64,000 nucleotides of DNA, taken from contig NC_046674.1 of assembly GCF_003369915.1 (NCBI RefSeq), positions 13,640,001 through 13,704,000 on the forward strand. The letters are read 5' to 3'. Below the pieces are notes generated by a model, which saw only the letters and a list, made by a program, of their open reading frames with translations, made no database searches and had not been told where the DNA came from. Below, in pieces: positions 31,609 to 44,849 of this stretch. The DNA is from Drosophila miranda. Lineage: Eukaryota > Arthropoda > Insecta > Diptera > Drosophilidae. The position numbers and the translations under genes are program-made. Position 1 is the first letter of the stretch. Each line of letters begins with the position of its first letter.

Positions 31609-33452
31609 AGTCCCGTTTGTTTATTCCTCTTATGCTCTTCACACGAGCATTCGTATTTGCTGAGAACGAGAGAGATCAGTGCTGCCGATTATGCTTTTTT
31701 CCCGCAGATCTGGCTTTTTTTCAAGACCAAATGCGGGAACATTTTGTGAATAACGGGAAGCGGGAGTTCTGAATTTATTATAAATTTGTTTGGCTTTTTT
31801 CAACTTTTTTGATGTTGCCAAATATGGCCTTTCTTATTTTATTTTGAAAATATTCAGTTTTTTTTTTCGTTTATTTTAAAGTAGAAACAGCTTTTTTCTG
31901 ATAAAAAGGTGGCAGCACCGCTCAGCATTGTTGCTGCTGTTGCTAAGAGAACCATAGAATGAAGGATAGAAAGGGAACTGCGTGAATGTGTGTCGGCAGC
32001 GAGAGCGAAGCTTGCGGTCGCCGTCGCCATCGCCGCCGCCGCCGCCGCGATTGAAATATTGACGCTACCCCATCTCCGAATCTCCGCTATTCGAGAAACG
32101 ATTGCTGCTGAGGAAATTCGCAGCAGACTTTACGGACATATATGTACATATTTCCACTGGACGCTGAAAACGCACAGGCAGCGTCTCTGCTAAGAAGCTT
32201 CAACATGCTTCTAAATTTACCACTGGAGATCATTGACAAAGTGTTCGGATACCTGAATGAGAAAGAACTAGTGAAAGCGGCCCAAGTCCACCAGCAGCTT
32301 GGCCGCGCATTTGCCTACCACGTTGGAGGGAATTACAAGCGACTGAATTGCTGCCATTTTGTAGGCGGCACTTCTGTACTCCGCTATACGTACGACGAGC
32401 TTAGAGTTATTTTGTCCCTGTGCGGGTCCACTGTTGTGGATATTTCAATCAAATCTAGTGATGTAACGGATCGAATTGGAGAACTCATAAAAAAGTACTG
32501 CATTAACCTCGAATCTGCCTTTATCGTGGTCACAGATGGAAATTTCAACGCGATCAAACGTATTTTAGGCATGAAAGGGATACAAAAACTTGGCTTGAAT
32601 AGTAACCGTTATCGCGGATCGGATCTGTTGCAGCACATAAATCCAAACTGCAAAAGATTGTGTTTAATTGGAAATACTCCGGACCAGAGTGAGAATTACA
32701 ATTACTTCATAAGCGAATAATTTCCTTGACAAGTGCTTTACATTTTTTGCAGAGGAACATTTAAGGCAACTGACTAATTTGGAAAAACTGGACGTGGAAT
32801 CTTTCGAATTCCGAAATATTTTCGAAATCTGCTCCCATTTAAAGAAGCTACGGAAGCTCATGGTTTCTGGTCTCCGGGATACATCACAGAAACTGAATTT
32901 TTTGTATCCCGAATTGGAAGAGCTGTCTCTTCGGTATTTCTACATTAAACAAGAATTTCCAACATGTCCGAAGCTGAAAACGTTGAGATTGTTCTATAGT
33001 GTATGTTTAACTGAAAGCGTGGCGCAACTTATTTTAAAGTACGCCAATACACTGGAGTCTCTGATATTAATACCTAAAGATTATGAACACGAATTCTATG
33101 CAAAGGATTTAATAATTGTTCTCAGAAATTGTAAAAGCTTGCAGTTTCTTGACACCAAAAATAGTGTTTTAAAATCTATATTCTCCGAATTACTGGAGTC
33201 CTTTATTCAGATTTTAAAGGAAAACGGTTTCAGCACACAGAAACGCTTTAAATTGGTAGGGGACTTGGATAAAACCGATGAACTTAAGCAGGAATTGGTG
33301 AGTGTTTGCTCTGGAGTGGAATTTCGCCGAAATTGAAACCATTTTTATTGCAGATGAACAAACTGCCGAATTCCGAAGTGTGGGACTTGATTACATTGAC
33401 TGACATCAAGATTTACTGCATATGATTATGAAAATAGATTTGCAAGAATAAA
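31609..33452 (+). repeat. Inverted duplication, arm A (contains F-box copy A)
   Basis: This segment matches the reverse complement of 58130-59980 at very high identity. It covers about 600 bases of upstream DNA, the GCC-rich leader, all three exons and both introns of the F-box gene. Homology starts at about TCCCGTTTG on the left and stops inside the AATAAA poly(A) signal on the right. I saw no homology outside these limits. Confidence 0.9.
32205..33425 (+). CDS. F-box/leucine-rich-repeat-like protein, copy A
   Basis: Probable substrate adaptor of an SCF ubiquitin ligase. Exons 32205-32688, 32753-33297 and 33354-33425 join to 366 residues; introns of 64 and 56 bases have GT-AG ends. Residues 1-40 have the F-box pattern (LNLPLEIIDKVFGYL then a conserved hydrophobic spacing). 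The rest contains irregular leucine-rich segments such as LRQLTNLEKLDVES, LKKLRKLMVSGL, LEELSLRYF and LKTLRLFYS. The start is the first ATG before the F-box; copy B has an upstream leader indel that breaks any longer frame. AATAAA is at 33447-33452. It lies in noncoding DNA probably inside the MYPT-75D first intron, on the opposite strand. I do not recognise a specific named orthologue; F-box identity comes from the N-terminal pattern only. Confidence 0.8.
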
Positions 33453-34561
33453 AATCGAATACAATATCGAAAACCCAACCAAGTCGACCCTCTAGAGTAA
33501 AAATCCAATGGAAAGGGATTGCCAGAATTTGCAATGCGTGTGAGCGCTCTCTTTTCGGGTCACATTTTGCTCTCTCTCAGCAAACATGCCGTCAAAGAAG
33601 TCTCAGTAGTGCTGAGCGTATAATAAGACCCGAGAGAGAGGGAGTGGACCACCTTTGTGCCAGTCCCGAGGGTTTATTTTTGTGTTTGTTGCGGAGGGAG
33701 AGAGAGGGAGCTATAGAAGGAAACGCATGCACATGCATACATGCATATGTGCATGCCTGTACAGGGTATGTATCGGGGCCTGTCGATTGAAGTGGAGTGG
33801 CGTTCGACGGAAAAGAGATCTAGTAGAGGAGGCGGCAAAAGAAGAGAAGAGCATGCAAAATTCGTTCTTTCGCGTGCTAGTTTATTGTTTATTTTCGGCC
33901 AAAAAGTTAGCTTTGGCAACTGTGTTGCACAGTTGTTGCACCGTTGCCACAGCAAAATGGAAGTGGAAAAGCTGTTACATGGAAAATATTTGTACGACAG
34001 GAAATGCGAAAATATTGCAACACAGAAGCAAGGGGGAAATGCATTCCCAGAGACAGGTAGAGAGAGAGAAAGAGAGGGAGAGATGGATTTCCATTTTGTA
34101 AAATTCCCCCCAAACTTTTGTCCTTTTCTCTCTGTGGCTGGCCCCTGTAGATGGGAGGGGGGGATGGTGAATACCGACACGCGTTGCTGTGAGGGAAATG
34201 GTTTTAGTTTTGTTTCAGTTTCACTTTCCCCCGTCGCAGATAGTTTTTGTGCAGATATTGTATGTGTGTCAAGGTACGGTAGTTAAATGGGTTAGTTTTT
34301 GGGCAAAAAATGAAACAAAATATAAACACCTGCCCCTAAAACTCACTTGAGTGTTTTTAATGGCACACCTGTAACCTTTTCCTGCCACCCCGCCCACCTC
34401 TTGACCGGTAATTAATATAATATTCTGTGGCTATCGGAGTTTCGTGTTTTTTTTTTGAGCGGCGGCCAGCGGGTTCATTAAAATTCCAAACAAAGTAAAT
34501 AAACTCCTGCGTAACATAAAAAAAACAAATACACATATATGTATATATACCGACTAAGGAG

Positions 34562-34587
34562 ATACCCTATGAGCTTTCTTTGGGTAT
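34562..34587. repeat. Short ATACCC...GGGTAT module
   Basis: A 26-base segment bounded by inverted hexamers; a second, different copy (34660-34690) follows only about 70 bases away. Confidence 0.5.
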
Positions 34588-34659
34588 AATTTTCAGTATA
34601 AATACTATTGCCTACTGTTTCGGCCAGGGATACGATTAGGCCGCTTTTGTGTTGCCAAT

Positions 34660-34690
34660 ATACCCTTTAGAATCCACAATTACAGGGTAT
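34660..34690. repeat. Short ATACCC...GGGTAT module
   Basis: A 31-base module ending in TTACAGGGTAT, the same right end as the copy at 40530-40560. Confidence 0.5.
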
Positions 34691-37493
34691 GCCCATAGGT
34701 GAACAAGTTAACGAGAGCTCAGTCCCAAATTTAACATTATTTTCTGCTGCGGATGGCTCTCTCTTAATGATTCTCGTTTTTTGGTCCGAGATTTTTGTGT
34801 GTTTGTATTTCGGCACACAAATTTCGTTTTAATTGAATTTTCCTCTTCGGCTTTTATTGAAATTACATTTTTAATGGCATAAATATTTCAGCAGTTTGTT
34901 TTCGTTGTGTGGCGGGTGCGGGGGGGTTTTTTTATGGTCTTGTCAATTGTCGCTCAGCAAATTGTTAATAATACATGTGCGTTTAAAAATACTTTAATGG
35001 TTTCCATATTGCCTCTGATTACGAAAATCACATCAAATATAGATCGAAAGAGTGTGAGATATCAGTCAAAAAAGTATCCCAAAGAGATTTCTTGGAATCT
35101 TGGCGGAGATACATATATCTATATTTTGGTCCCCAGAAAGATACAGAGATTCATCCCATAAAGGGAGTTCGCTTGTTCCCCCATTCCCCATTGGTAATCC
35201 ATCTTTTGTTCTTCTCTCAACTCTTTAACGCCATTGTTTTTCGTCTTTAATTCGATTTTCCACAATTGAAATTCGCACACACAATATTCCATTTAATTGA
35301 TATCAATTTCATTTGTATTTTCATTGTATTTATAAATAATTACGTTTTCCTTTGGACGAGTACGTGAATATCATTTATGATTTATTGCCAGCCGAAGTAG
35401 CTTTAAACTATCAGCATGGTCAGCACTTTATATCAGCTTTAAAGCTTATCAGACAAAAGTTGTGGTGGTGACAAGAAAACAGTAATCAGAAAACAGTACG
35501 AAACCGCGAGGGGACCGACTAGATGGATGCCCAGTACTGCTAAACACTGCCTTCCGAGCATGGGTAGCATTTCCGGCACAGCTGTTTGTTGGGCAGCACT
35601 GGCAGCAGGCGCTCCGCTTTAAATTGGTTATTTGCTATGAAATGTTTTCCCTGTCCATTTCGATTGGAATTTTCATCAACTAGTTTCCATAAATACGGCC
35701 ACACATTCCACAAAATACATTTTCTAGGGCACCACCGCCAAATATTGACCCATGCCACATTTTGAGGTGACTAATTGGCAACGTAAGCGATGGGGAAAAA
35801 CCCAAACCGACGCATGAAATTTATAACATTTTATGGCCAATTAGTGGGCATCCCATAAACTGTTTCTCCTGCTCCCTCTCTTGCCATAAAATGTGGCCTA
35901 GAAGACCAACAAACACAAAAATACAAAAATGTTTTCACAGACAGAGAGAGAGAGAGAGGGAGCGCGAGAGAGAGGTGAAAACCAAAGAGAATTCTCTTTG
36001 AAATGCGTTTCAATTTCGAATTGGAACCAATTACGGGCTCGGCAAATAATTCTCAAAGCAATTCTCATTCGAGTGTCAAGCAGAGGAATGGTCTTTTTTT
36101 TTGTCGTTTTTACTTTTTTTCTTTTTTGTTAAATGACCAACAATTTTCAAGAGTTTTTTGCTTCCTTTTTTAGCCGCCGTGATTTCTAGGTCTCTCCTTC
36201 CTCTTGGCCCCGGCTCTTTGGCACTCGTTTAAGGCTATTAACAGCTTGTCAAAGCCATGGCCAAAGTCGTGAGTTATTAAAGAAAAAGGAGAACAAAAAA
36301 TCAGTGAATGGTCTTGAGAGCACCTGGGCTCTGGGGCTGGAGGAGGCTGCTGCACAGGAGAGGAGAGAGAGAGAGAGGAGAACGGGTGGCGGTGCCGGTA
36401 GTGAAACGAAAAACTGAATGAGAACTCCTCTCTCTCTCTCTCCAACCCATTTATTTCTCTCTCCCTATCTGTCTTTCTTTATGGGGGCCCGAAAAAAGTT
36501 TTAACTTCTGCATCGCGTGGCCTGGCTTCCTGCCTTCCTGCCTTTCCTTTTTATCTCTCCTTTTTGGCCACCCTCTTTATGGCTCTGAGTACTTCTTTGC
36601 GTCCTCCCTTTGCTTGTGCTTCTGCTTCTTGGTAATTTTACAACTAGCGCACTTTTGCACTTACGCCGCGCCATGGAAATGCGATTGCAACTCAAGTACT
36701 AAAACGTCACAGAACCATACACAAATATACCATCTATGTACATACATATATGGTAGCGTACAGTGCGCGACAAGGCGTTAGGGCACAGCCAGGGCCTTCC
36801 CATAGGAGTACTCCCCAACGGGTGGGCACGGTCTTCGAACGATTCTTCTAATGAGCAAAAAGACACTCTTCTGGGTCCAAAATTTAGATAAATTATCACA
36901 GATTTATTGTCCACAAATCAAAGCTGGCTCTGAAAGGTGGGGGGCTGGTCTCCCCCCTAAAAATATGAACCACCTTTGGGACCTGCCTTCGGGGAGCAGC
37001 ACACCTCGAACGTGGATGGTTTACTTTTTCGAACACGTCTTTATGCTCCTTTAGAATGAATGAGCTTCGATCTACATACTTTTCATGTGGCCGTATCTTC
37101 GGTACTTTCCTGGAGAATGCACGAACGGCCACACTTACGGCTTAATAATCTAAGCTAGGGATATATGTAGGTTGTAATGGGGCTGCCGTACTACTGATAG
37201 GGGTTATCCTACCACAAAAGTGGTTCTTATATGTGAGTATATAATTTTTTTTTTTTTATATTTTTAGTAAGAGTATTTTTAGTATTTTAGTATTTTTAGC
37301 CCTTCCTTCGAGGAATATTTTATTGTTTAGAAGACTGAAAAATCAGCTGATTAAACGGCGAACAAAAAGCCATTCACATGTCAACGAATGGAACTGCGAT
37401 ATTGATTTGCAGCGACACTACAATTGCGAAACGCACTGTTGAGTACGAACGCACGAGTATGTATGTACATATCTCTATGTATAATTCTTGTAT

Positions 37494-37516
37494 CTGGCTG
37501 GCTGGCTGGCTGGCTG
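37494..37516. repeat. (CTGG)n array
   Basis: Five to six CTGG units in noncoding DNA. Confidence 0.85.
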
Positions 37517-37691
37517 ACAGTCACGGGTCTATTTCAGTTAATTATCGCACACACAAGCAGCGGCAGCAGCAACAGCAGGTTGGGCCCGCGGGGTGGGCCG
37601 GGTGGAGGCCGCGTGCCCCCCTCATTGACTGACATTTCGCCTCGATAAATGATCTAATGAAAAAACAAGTTGAATTTGAATTGTTGTTTCT

Positions 37692-37740
37692 GTTGCCTGT
37701 TGCCCGTTGCCCGTTGCCCGTTGCCCGTTGCTCGTTGCCT
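37692..37740. repeat. (GTTGCCC)n heptamer array
   Basis: About six GTTGCCC-like heptamers, some with single changes. Confidence 0.85.
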
Positions 37741-38540
37741 TTGTTATTGCTTTTGTTGGCTTCGAAGCCAAAGAGAGATAGAGCCATATTATGACAACGT
37801 CTATATATAGTCGTAGTCCCAAAATCCGATCGTATGCGCTTTATAGATATACCACTTTGGGTCCATCTTTCTCTATTTGTTTTTTTTGGGGATATTTTCG
37901 GTTTTCGGATAAACTCTGGGGGGAGGATATCCAAAATATTGTATGCGGTTTCTGGTTAGCGAAAGGTAGCATCTGTAATCCCTAGGTGTGGCACAAACAA
38001 TCGATGGAAGTATTTTTAAGTATTCTTCTTCTATATCCCCAAGATGGAATCTATCTCATAAATAAAACTCTAAAAACCATCAAATCTGATATATTTCTAT
38101 TAATTTGTCATTTATTAAGTATCTAATCTGCTATTTGCTTATAGATCTATTCTCTGCTATTAATAATGATATTCTCTGGGAAGTCTACAGAGTCTTGTGG
38201 CTCGTGGGCCATTCCCCTGATAGCGGCCTGGTCATTTGCGATATGAAATATCATTCAACTAAAATCCCGTGACCACAAGAAAATTGTTACAAAATATGCG
38301 CCATACGAATGCCATTCGAACGACGTTTCATTTTATAATTTGTTTGGGAAGGCGGCAGGGGTGGCTGGGGGGCTAGGGGGCTGGCTAATCATATCTCGAG
38401 GAACATACATATGACTGCTGGAACTGCCTGAATGGCAGACAAGCCTTTGTTTTAGCATGCCACATGCCGTTAAATAATCACGAAGCAAAGTGGCAACAAA
38501 AAATAGCATATACCAAAACCAATACAAATACATATGTACA

Positions 38541-38568
38541 GTGTGTGTGTGTGTGTGTGTGTGTGTGC
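38541..38568. repeat. (GT)n microsatellite
   Basis: GT repeat of about 28 bases. Confidence 0.9.
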
Positions 38569-40529
38569 AGAAGGAATTCCTTCTCTCTATTCAATTCTGG
38601 CTCTTTATCTGCCGACGACTGCGTTGACATTTTCTGTTCTGTTTTTCGTTTTTTTTAAACTATCGCACAAATCAGCAAAAAAAAAATGAGGAAAAAATAT
38701 AACAAAAGTCGGTAAAAAAAAAAGAGTGTAGAAAAAGCGTGAAATATGCCTTGCGCACGAGGGGGGGGGCACAGCAGAAATTGCGTGGCATGGTGTGTGG
38801 CATGGTGTGGCGTGGCGTGGCGACGGGGTCATCAACTGTTTGAGAGACCCCCGTTTGGGCCAAAAACAACAAACATTATGGCCGCCGCAATAATAAATAG
38901 CAACAATAATAAGCCCCAAAGACAAAAAGAAAAAAAACAGTAGAAAAATGATAGAGAAACAACAAGAAGCGGCCCAAGAGGAGTGCAGCGGAGAGGGGGG
39001 TTGAACAAAAGACCAGAAGTTTGATTAATGGGGTTTAAAGGGGTGTACCTACAAGAAGAGGGGAGGGGGGAGGGGACAGAATAGAAAATGAAAGAAAGAG
39101 GACTGGAGTGGAGTGGAGTGGAGTAAAGCCGGCTTTCAGTTCTATGGCCTCTCCTCTCAGAGGTCGGGCAAAAATGAATGAAAAGTTATGGAAAAGTTAT
39201 GCTGTGGCTCAAAACAAGGAAATTGCTCTCAAGATGGCAGCAGGCGGGCCCCCAGTGCTGCCGTCTAATTGCCGCTGAGCCAGCGACAGGCAAAGAGAGG
39301 TTTACTCTCGCTGGGGATTGAGGTTACAGAAGATGAAATTGTATCCGGCAGTTAAAGATACAAAGATAGATAGATAGATAGATTCTTGGACTTAGCCCGG
39401 CGCGAATTACTAATCGAAATCGAAATCAAAGCTCAAAGAAGAGAAAGTGTTAATTATAGAAAATCTGTATACGATTCTTGATGGAAATTGTGATTCGCAT
39501 ATAAGCGATATTATGATAATATGCAATGCAAATATCGAATCACATATCTATCATAGTATTTCCACAATTATCCACTGAAAGAATCTATTTTAATGGAACT
39601 ATTTCTAAGCATGGAAATAACGAGCAATAAAACCCAACTTGAAATTACATTTCTTGATACCTAGGGGTATTATTTCTAGGTGATTTTTTGATGGAACTTC
39701 AACCAAAGACTGTCCAGTAAGAAGATGTTGCCTGAGTGAGGGGAGGGAAGCCACCAAAAAGGTGTTCTATGGCGCCCTGACGTAGGGGCTTGATGGACAC
39801 TTTCACCTGCAATTTTCGGTATTCGGGGTAGTGATGGAAAGACCATCCCAAATGGCATTATTTTAACGAATTACCAGGTGAGATCTCTCTACCCTATTGA
39901 ACCCCCTACCGCATAAAAAAGAAAAGAAAATAAAACAAGAATCAAACAGAAACAGAAACGGGAAGGCAATAAAAACAAAAAACGAACAACTTTTGGGAGC
40001 TTTCGAGCTATTAGCCGGCAATTAAAACGGCAAATGAACTTTCAACTCGCCAAAAAAAAGCCAACAAACCCCCAAAGACCTAAAAAACAAAAAAAAAACA
40101 AAACAAACGAGAGGAAAGGAAAGGAAACGGAGAAGAAGCCAAAAAACTAAACCAAGCCAAAGAAAGTCAATAAAACAAAAGTCAAACAAAAAGCAAAACA
40201 AAGCCAAGTTACAGCCACACAAATTAGTAAACAAAAGCACAATTGTTTGTCAAGTCTGTTTAAGGGCGTGGCAGAGGCGTGGGCGGTACGGGGCTCGAGT
40301 TTCAGAGGCGTGGGCGTGGGACTTTTAAGCCCCGCACGCAAAAATTTCAAACTAGAAAACTTTTTTTGTCAATTGTTGTTCTGGCGCTGTTGGGCAATTT
40401 TCGGGCGCTGCGAAAAACAAGACACGACTATATGATACCCATCAGATACAAAGATCTGAAATATCTGCCACTTTTGCATTCCTTGATGAGAGAAATCCTG
40501 TTTATGGCATCTTTCAGGTGGAACCCCAT

Positions 40530-40560
40530 ATACCCTTGCACTCTTTTGGTTACAGGGTAT
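40530..40560. repeat. Short ATACCC...GGGTAT module
   Basis: A 31-base module with inverted hexamer ends and centre TTGCACTCTTTTGGTTACA. Confidence 0.5.
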
Positions 40561-40839
40561 AAACAGCATAGATAAAAAGACATGGAGAACACCGAGAGAC
40601 GGCAAACAGAACGAGAGGGAGCGACAGAGATGAAACAATACCGAAATGGAAACTGGTTCAAAACTTGTACTCTTTTCGGCAGCAGCCCCGGTAGTAGCTT
40701 TCGAGGCAGGCCAACAACCAGGCCGGGCCGGGCCGGGCCCCAAGACCACCAGAACAAGTCCATTTTTGTTGTTGTTTTGCGAGGGGCTGGCGGGGCTAAT
40801 TCGCATAGAAATTTGATATGGCTAAATTAGAGGCCATCT

Positions 40840-40840
<1 letters not shown>

Positions 40841-40875
<35 letters not shown>
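40841..40875. repeat. (GA)n microsatellite
   Basis: Longest pure GA tract in the window, about 35 bases, running into GGA triplets. Confidence 0.9.
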
Positions 40876-40878
<3 letters not shown>

Positions 40879-41780
40879 GAGGAGGAGACAAAAGTTTGGA
40901 AGAAGGTCAACAGAGTTGATGCTGAATTTTGATAGCCGAGTGATTTGATGGAAACATAACCCAGGAGGCATCCTCTCGGTGATACTCTGTGAGTTCTATG
41001 TAGTTATTGGCTATAACAGAAAAGAGCTAACCGCAACAGTAGTAACGGCCACACAATCCCTTTCCCTTTGACATTAATTATTTCTATCATCCACCAACCA
41101 TCCAGCAATGCCATCCCTATTCTTAACAAAACAAAGATCATAGAATAGAGTATTCCCCCAACAATAGCCTATGGGGGCGAAGGAGATAGGGAGCCTTATC
41201 TAATCAAAATGTATTCTTTGGAGTACGATTCCAAGAATTGTTCAAATTTGTATGCGATATGAATTCCTGTTGCGTTCAGAATTCACCCTCTATTTCCCTG
41301 AGGGGCAATCATCATTATCATCTCTCAAGATTGTATAATGGAGAGGCAGAGACAGAGAGAGGAGAGTCACAAAAGCCTTTTGTGTCCAGAGTATTCTTCC
41401 ATCGCCATCTCCACTCCATCTCCACTCCACTCCTGTTCTCTGTCGTACTCTGCTTTGCATTTGGCCAGGCCAATTCGCACGGCACTAATTGAATTAGTTA
41501 ACTGACTTTTGAGTCAGTTTCCATCATCTTCATCTTTCTCGAAATGGGTACCGTTAAACGGGCAAGAACTTGCACTAGAATGCAAAGTGCGCAATTAACA
41601 AGTTTGCTGCACCAAAGCCCTGGGGTTAAGGTGGGAGGAGCGAAGACGGGGCACATAACGGGTTAATAAGCAAACGCAATCTGAAGACAAGTCGAGCATT
41701 GAATGCCCTTTAAAAATGTAGCGTCTTTGTTTTTTTTGCCCAAATGCTCGTTCGGATATGGCATTCCGCTGGCAGTCATC

Positions 41781-41805
41781 ATACCCTGCATGGTCGGAAA
41801 GGGTA
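41781..41805. repeat. Short ATACCC...GGGTAT module
   Basis: A 25-base copy with the left end ATACCCTGCAT shared with the module at 4791. Confidence 0.5.
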
Positions 41806-44056
41806 TTAAGCCAGACAGACTCAAGGGTCTCCCCACTGGGGTCTGTCTGGTCTGGTTGGTTCTGGTCAGGTCTGGTTTTAGTGACTGGGTTTCTGGTGCG
41901 CCAGCAGCTGCCGCCTCGCGTTGTGCACACAAATTGAACAGCTGTGTTTATAGAGTCGAGGAGGCAGGGGTGCCCCCCCCCTGACTTCGTCAATGCCAAA
42001 TTTCCCAGCAATAACGGCATTGAGTTTCAAACAAAATGTCAAGTATTTTCCCCAACAGATGGGCCGACCCGACCACTAATAAATTCCCAAAACCAAACGG
42101 ATACAAAGGGAGAGAGAGAGAAAAAGTCCTTGACCAATAAATCCCCCTCTCATTCACCCGCGCGCTCACTTAATAAATTAAAGTCCAACCAAAAGACCGT
42201 CGCTGATTAGTTAGTTATTGCTCCCTCTCTCTCTCTCTCACGCTTGTCAGGTAAATAACAAAGTTGAACAAATTACGTCAGGCTCGAATCGAATCGAATC
42301 GACTCGGAATGGGCCAATAAAAAAATTTGCAAATCAATGCAAATGACGGGGAGAGTGAAGGGGAAAGGGGGGAGGGGAGCCAACAGAAAGCAAAATTAAT
42401 TAACTAAAGTGAGAGCTGGAGAGACGGGGAGACAGGAAGACAGGGCGACACGGAGAGAGCAAAAGAACCGCAAAAGATGTCAGTGTGTCACAAGGATGCC
42501 AATAAACGGGTTCCGTTCCGTTCCGTCCCATTCCCTCTTTCGCGATTCGCTCTTCGCGATTCTCGTTTCTTTTTTCGATTTTGAATATTAGACAAATTGA
42601 TGTTTGTTTGGGTGCGAGCGAAACAGGAAAAACAAGAAAGAGTACAAAAAGCAGACGCCAGAGCGACACAAGGATGCTCTACAATTATTTTTCTAGATGT
42701 ATGTATTTATGTATAAGCTAGATTCTCAGACTAGACTGTGGTTAAAACTGTGTAATATATCAAGGGACAGCAGATAAATGAGCCACAAATAGAGCTATGA
42801 TTCATTGCAACAATGTTGTGGTGGAGCACTAAATACGAAAGGAAATGATTCAAATGGTGATTAAAATGATTCAATGTCTTACACATACAGATACATATTC
42901 ATTCCTATTCGGAATATCTAGAGACCCTCTGTTTACTCTTTTCCTCTATTCATACATGTGTGTGAAGTTTACCTATCCTCTTTTTAATGAAAGTGCAGCA
43001 GCAGCGGCAGCGGCAACAGACAGCAACAAGTTGCACTTGCAACACGGCAGCCTGTGCAGTGAGGCATGCAACATATGGAGGGAGGGAGATAGAGTGGGGG
43101 AGACGTATACATAGGTACTTGTATAGGGTATGCCATGCTTTAGAATCTTTAGTTTAATGATTTGTAACCGGTTTTCGAGAGTCGACTCCCATGAGAGGCT
43201 GTTGCCGCTGCTGCAGTTGCTGTTGCAGAGGGTTATTTGTGCCATACTCTTTGTCTGCTCTGTCCTCCGTCTGCTGTCCGCCTCTGTTTAATTACACTTT
43301 TTTTCAGTGAACAAATAAAAAATAATAATAATAGTAGCGGAAGTTATACAAAAGCCGCAGAACCGGCTATATAACACAGAAAAAAAAACAAAAAAACACC
43401 AACAACAAGGGTTGAGATAAGCCAAAGAACATGTGGGGAAAAGGGAGGGCGAATGACAGAGGAGAAGAGAAGAGAAGCCGCATATGACATGTGACAAAAG
43501 CTGACGAGACCACGGGTTTAACAACATATAACGGCTCTCTTCACACTGTTCCTTCGCCTGAACCGTTATATGCATGATGGTTGTTATATATACACAAGTA
43601 TACTTATGTGTTTTCATCACCAACCGGACTTCCATAGCCTCCCCCCATGAAAACGCACACAAAAATTTTCTAATGCAGCAACAGAAAATGTCCCCCATCA
43701 AAAAATAAGGAAAGACTGCTTTCCTCACCAGTCTCCAGCAAATGTCCCCCGACCCACACATGCAAGATCATCAAAAATTCCAATGCTGCCGTCTATTGTA
43801 TTCCCTGCAGGCACTTTCGGCAATAAAAGATCGCTTCAATTGTGCAAAAGGCTTTGCAGAGAGAGCTCGATCTAAACAAATTGTTCTTTCGAATATTCCT
43901 TCTTGCCACATCCTTCTTGATTAGCTGCTTTCATTACTACACAGACTTCACACAGCCTGCATAGAATCCGTGTGTGCATATGTATGCATGTTATTCCCGA
44001 ATGTAAACACAAAATTTCCCAAATGTCCCCTTCTCCCCGTTTGAGAGCAGCTTACC

Positions 44057-44849
44057 ATCAAAATGAACGAAGATGGTGAAGAAGACGAAAGGCCGACAAC
44101 TGCCATTCAGTTCCAATTGCAGTCTCCTCAGTGTTTTTTTTTTGCGTTTATTCCGCTTTTTTGTTGCAGCACAAGTGGCAAGTGGGCTGCCTTCAATCAA
44201 ATTGAATCAAATCACACAAAAAACAAAACTGCAAATTGTAAAAAAAATTGTATTTATTATAGACATTGAGACTTGGCACACACTTTCTTCACAGCACAGA
44301 TAGAGCACAGAGCACAAAAAATAATTGGCTAGATTTTTCTCTTTCTTTCGCTTCTTCCGACGGTGGAGTGGACGATGGAACAGCTGGCCCGACTTGAACA
44401 CACATTTTGCACGGTGGACACCAGGCCGTAAAAAAAACTTTCGCTCAAAAACGGATGCAGCCGCCCAGTCGCTCGGCCAATAAGAAATGCTAGTTGCAGG
44501 GGGAGATTGGGGGGCGACACTCAGTCGGGGGCGATGCCGCCTAACTGGTTTCTTGTAACAGGAATTTCGGCGTAGCAGAGGGATAGTAGGTGGCTAAAGA
44601 GCGACAGCGCCAGGGGGACGGGAGCGGGAAGCGGGGACATGGCCGTGTTGAATTTTCATTAATTTGCACATTTCCGCCTTTTATTTTATTGGAATTCTCC
44701 ACCACCTGACTTATTTACGAGTTATTCTAATTTATTTACTTGGCCCACAAACAAAAAATTTTATTTTTCTCCGCACTTTCTTTTGGCATTTATTTACGGC
44801 CCCAAAAGTGATCTTCCTTTTCGTTTCCTCTTCTCTTTTGCTATTTATA
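44057..44849 (-). promoter_or_regulatory. Candidate MYPT-75D promoter and 5' noncoding exon
   Basis: On the minus strand a TATA-like TATAAATAG (44841-44849) is followed about 30 bases later by an initiator-like TCACTT (near 44812). At 44057 the sequence GATG|GTAAGC is a good splice donor. Together they could form an untranslated first exon that splices to the acceptor at 3966. This would make a first intron of about 40 kb. It is inferred from motifs and position only, without transcript support. Confidence 0.25.

Larger units (their letters stand above)
33453..44056. other. Noncoding region right of F-box copy A
   Basis: About 10.6 kb with no credible exon. It holds a GA-rich segment (33540-33720) that resembles 16616-16740, ATACCC...GGGTAT modules (34562, 34660, 40530, 41781), GA tracts (35941, 40841), a GT tract (38541), CTGG and GTTGCCC arrays (37494, 37692) and T- and A-rich stretches. 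Probably the 5' part of the long MYPT-75D intron. Confidence 0.6.

Noticed and set aside
31639..31821. 60-codon frame on the minus strand, also present at 59771-59953
   Set aside because: It starts at TTG with no ATG, and its presence in both places is explained by the recent inverted duplication, not by selection.
33655..34286. Overlapping frames of 148-181 codons on both strands
   Set aside because: They follow GA-rich low-complexity sequence, with no conserved-looking protein segments.
37692..37740. Regular short repeats that might suggest a CRISPR-like array
   Set aside because: Direct heptamer microsatellite without spacers, in a eukaryotic genome.
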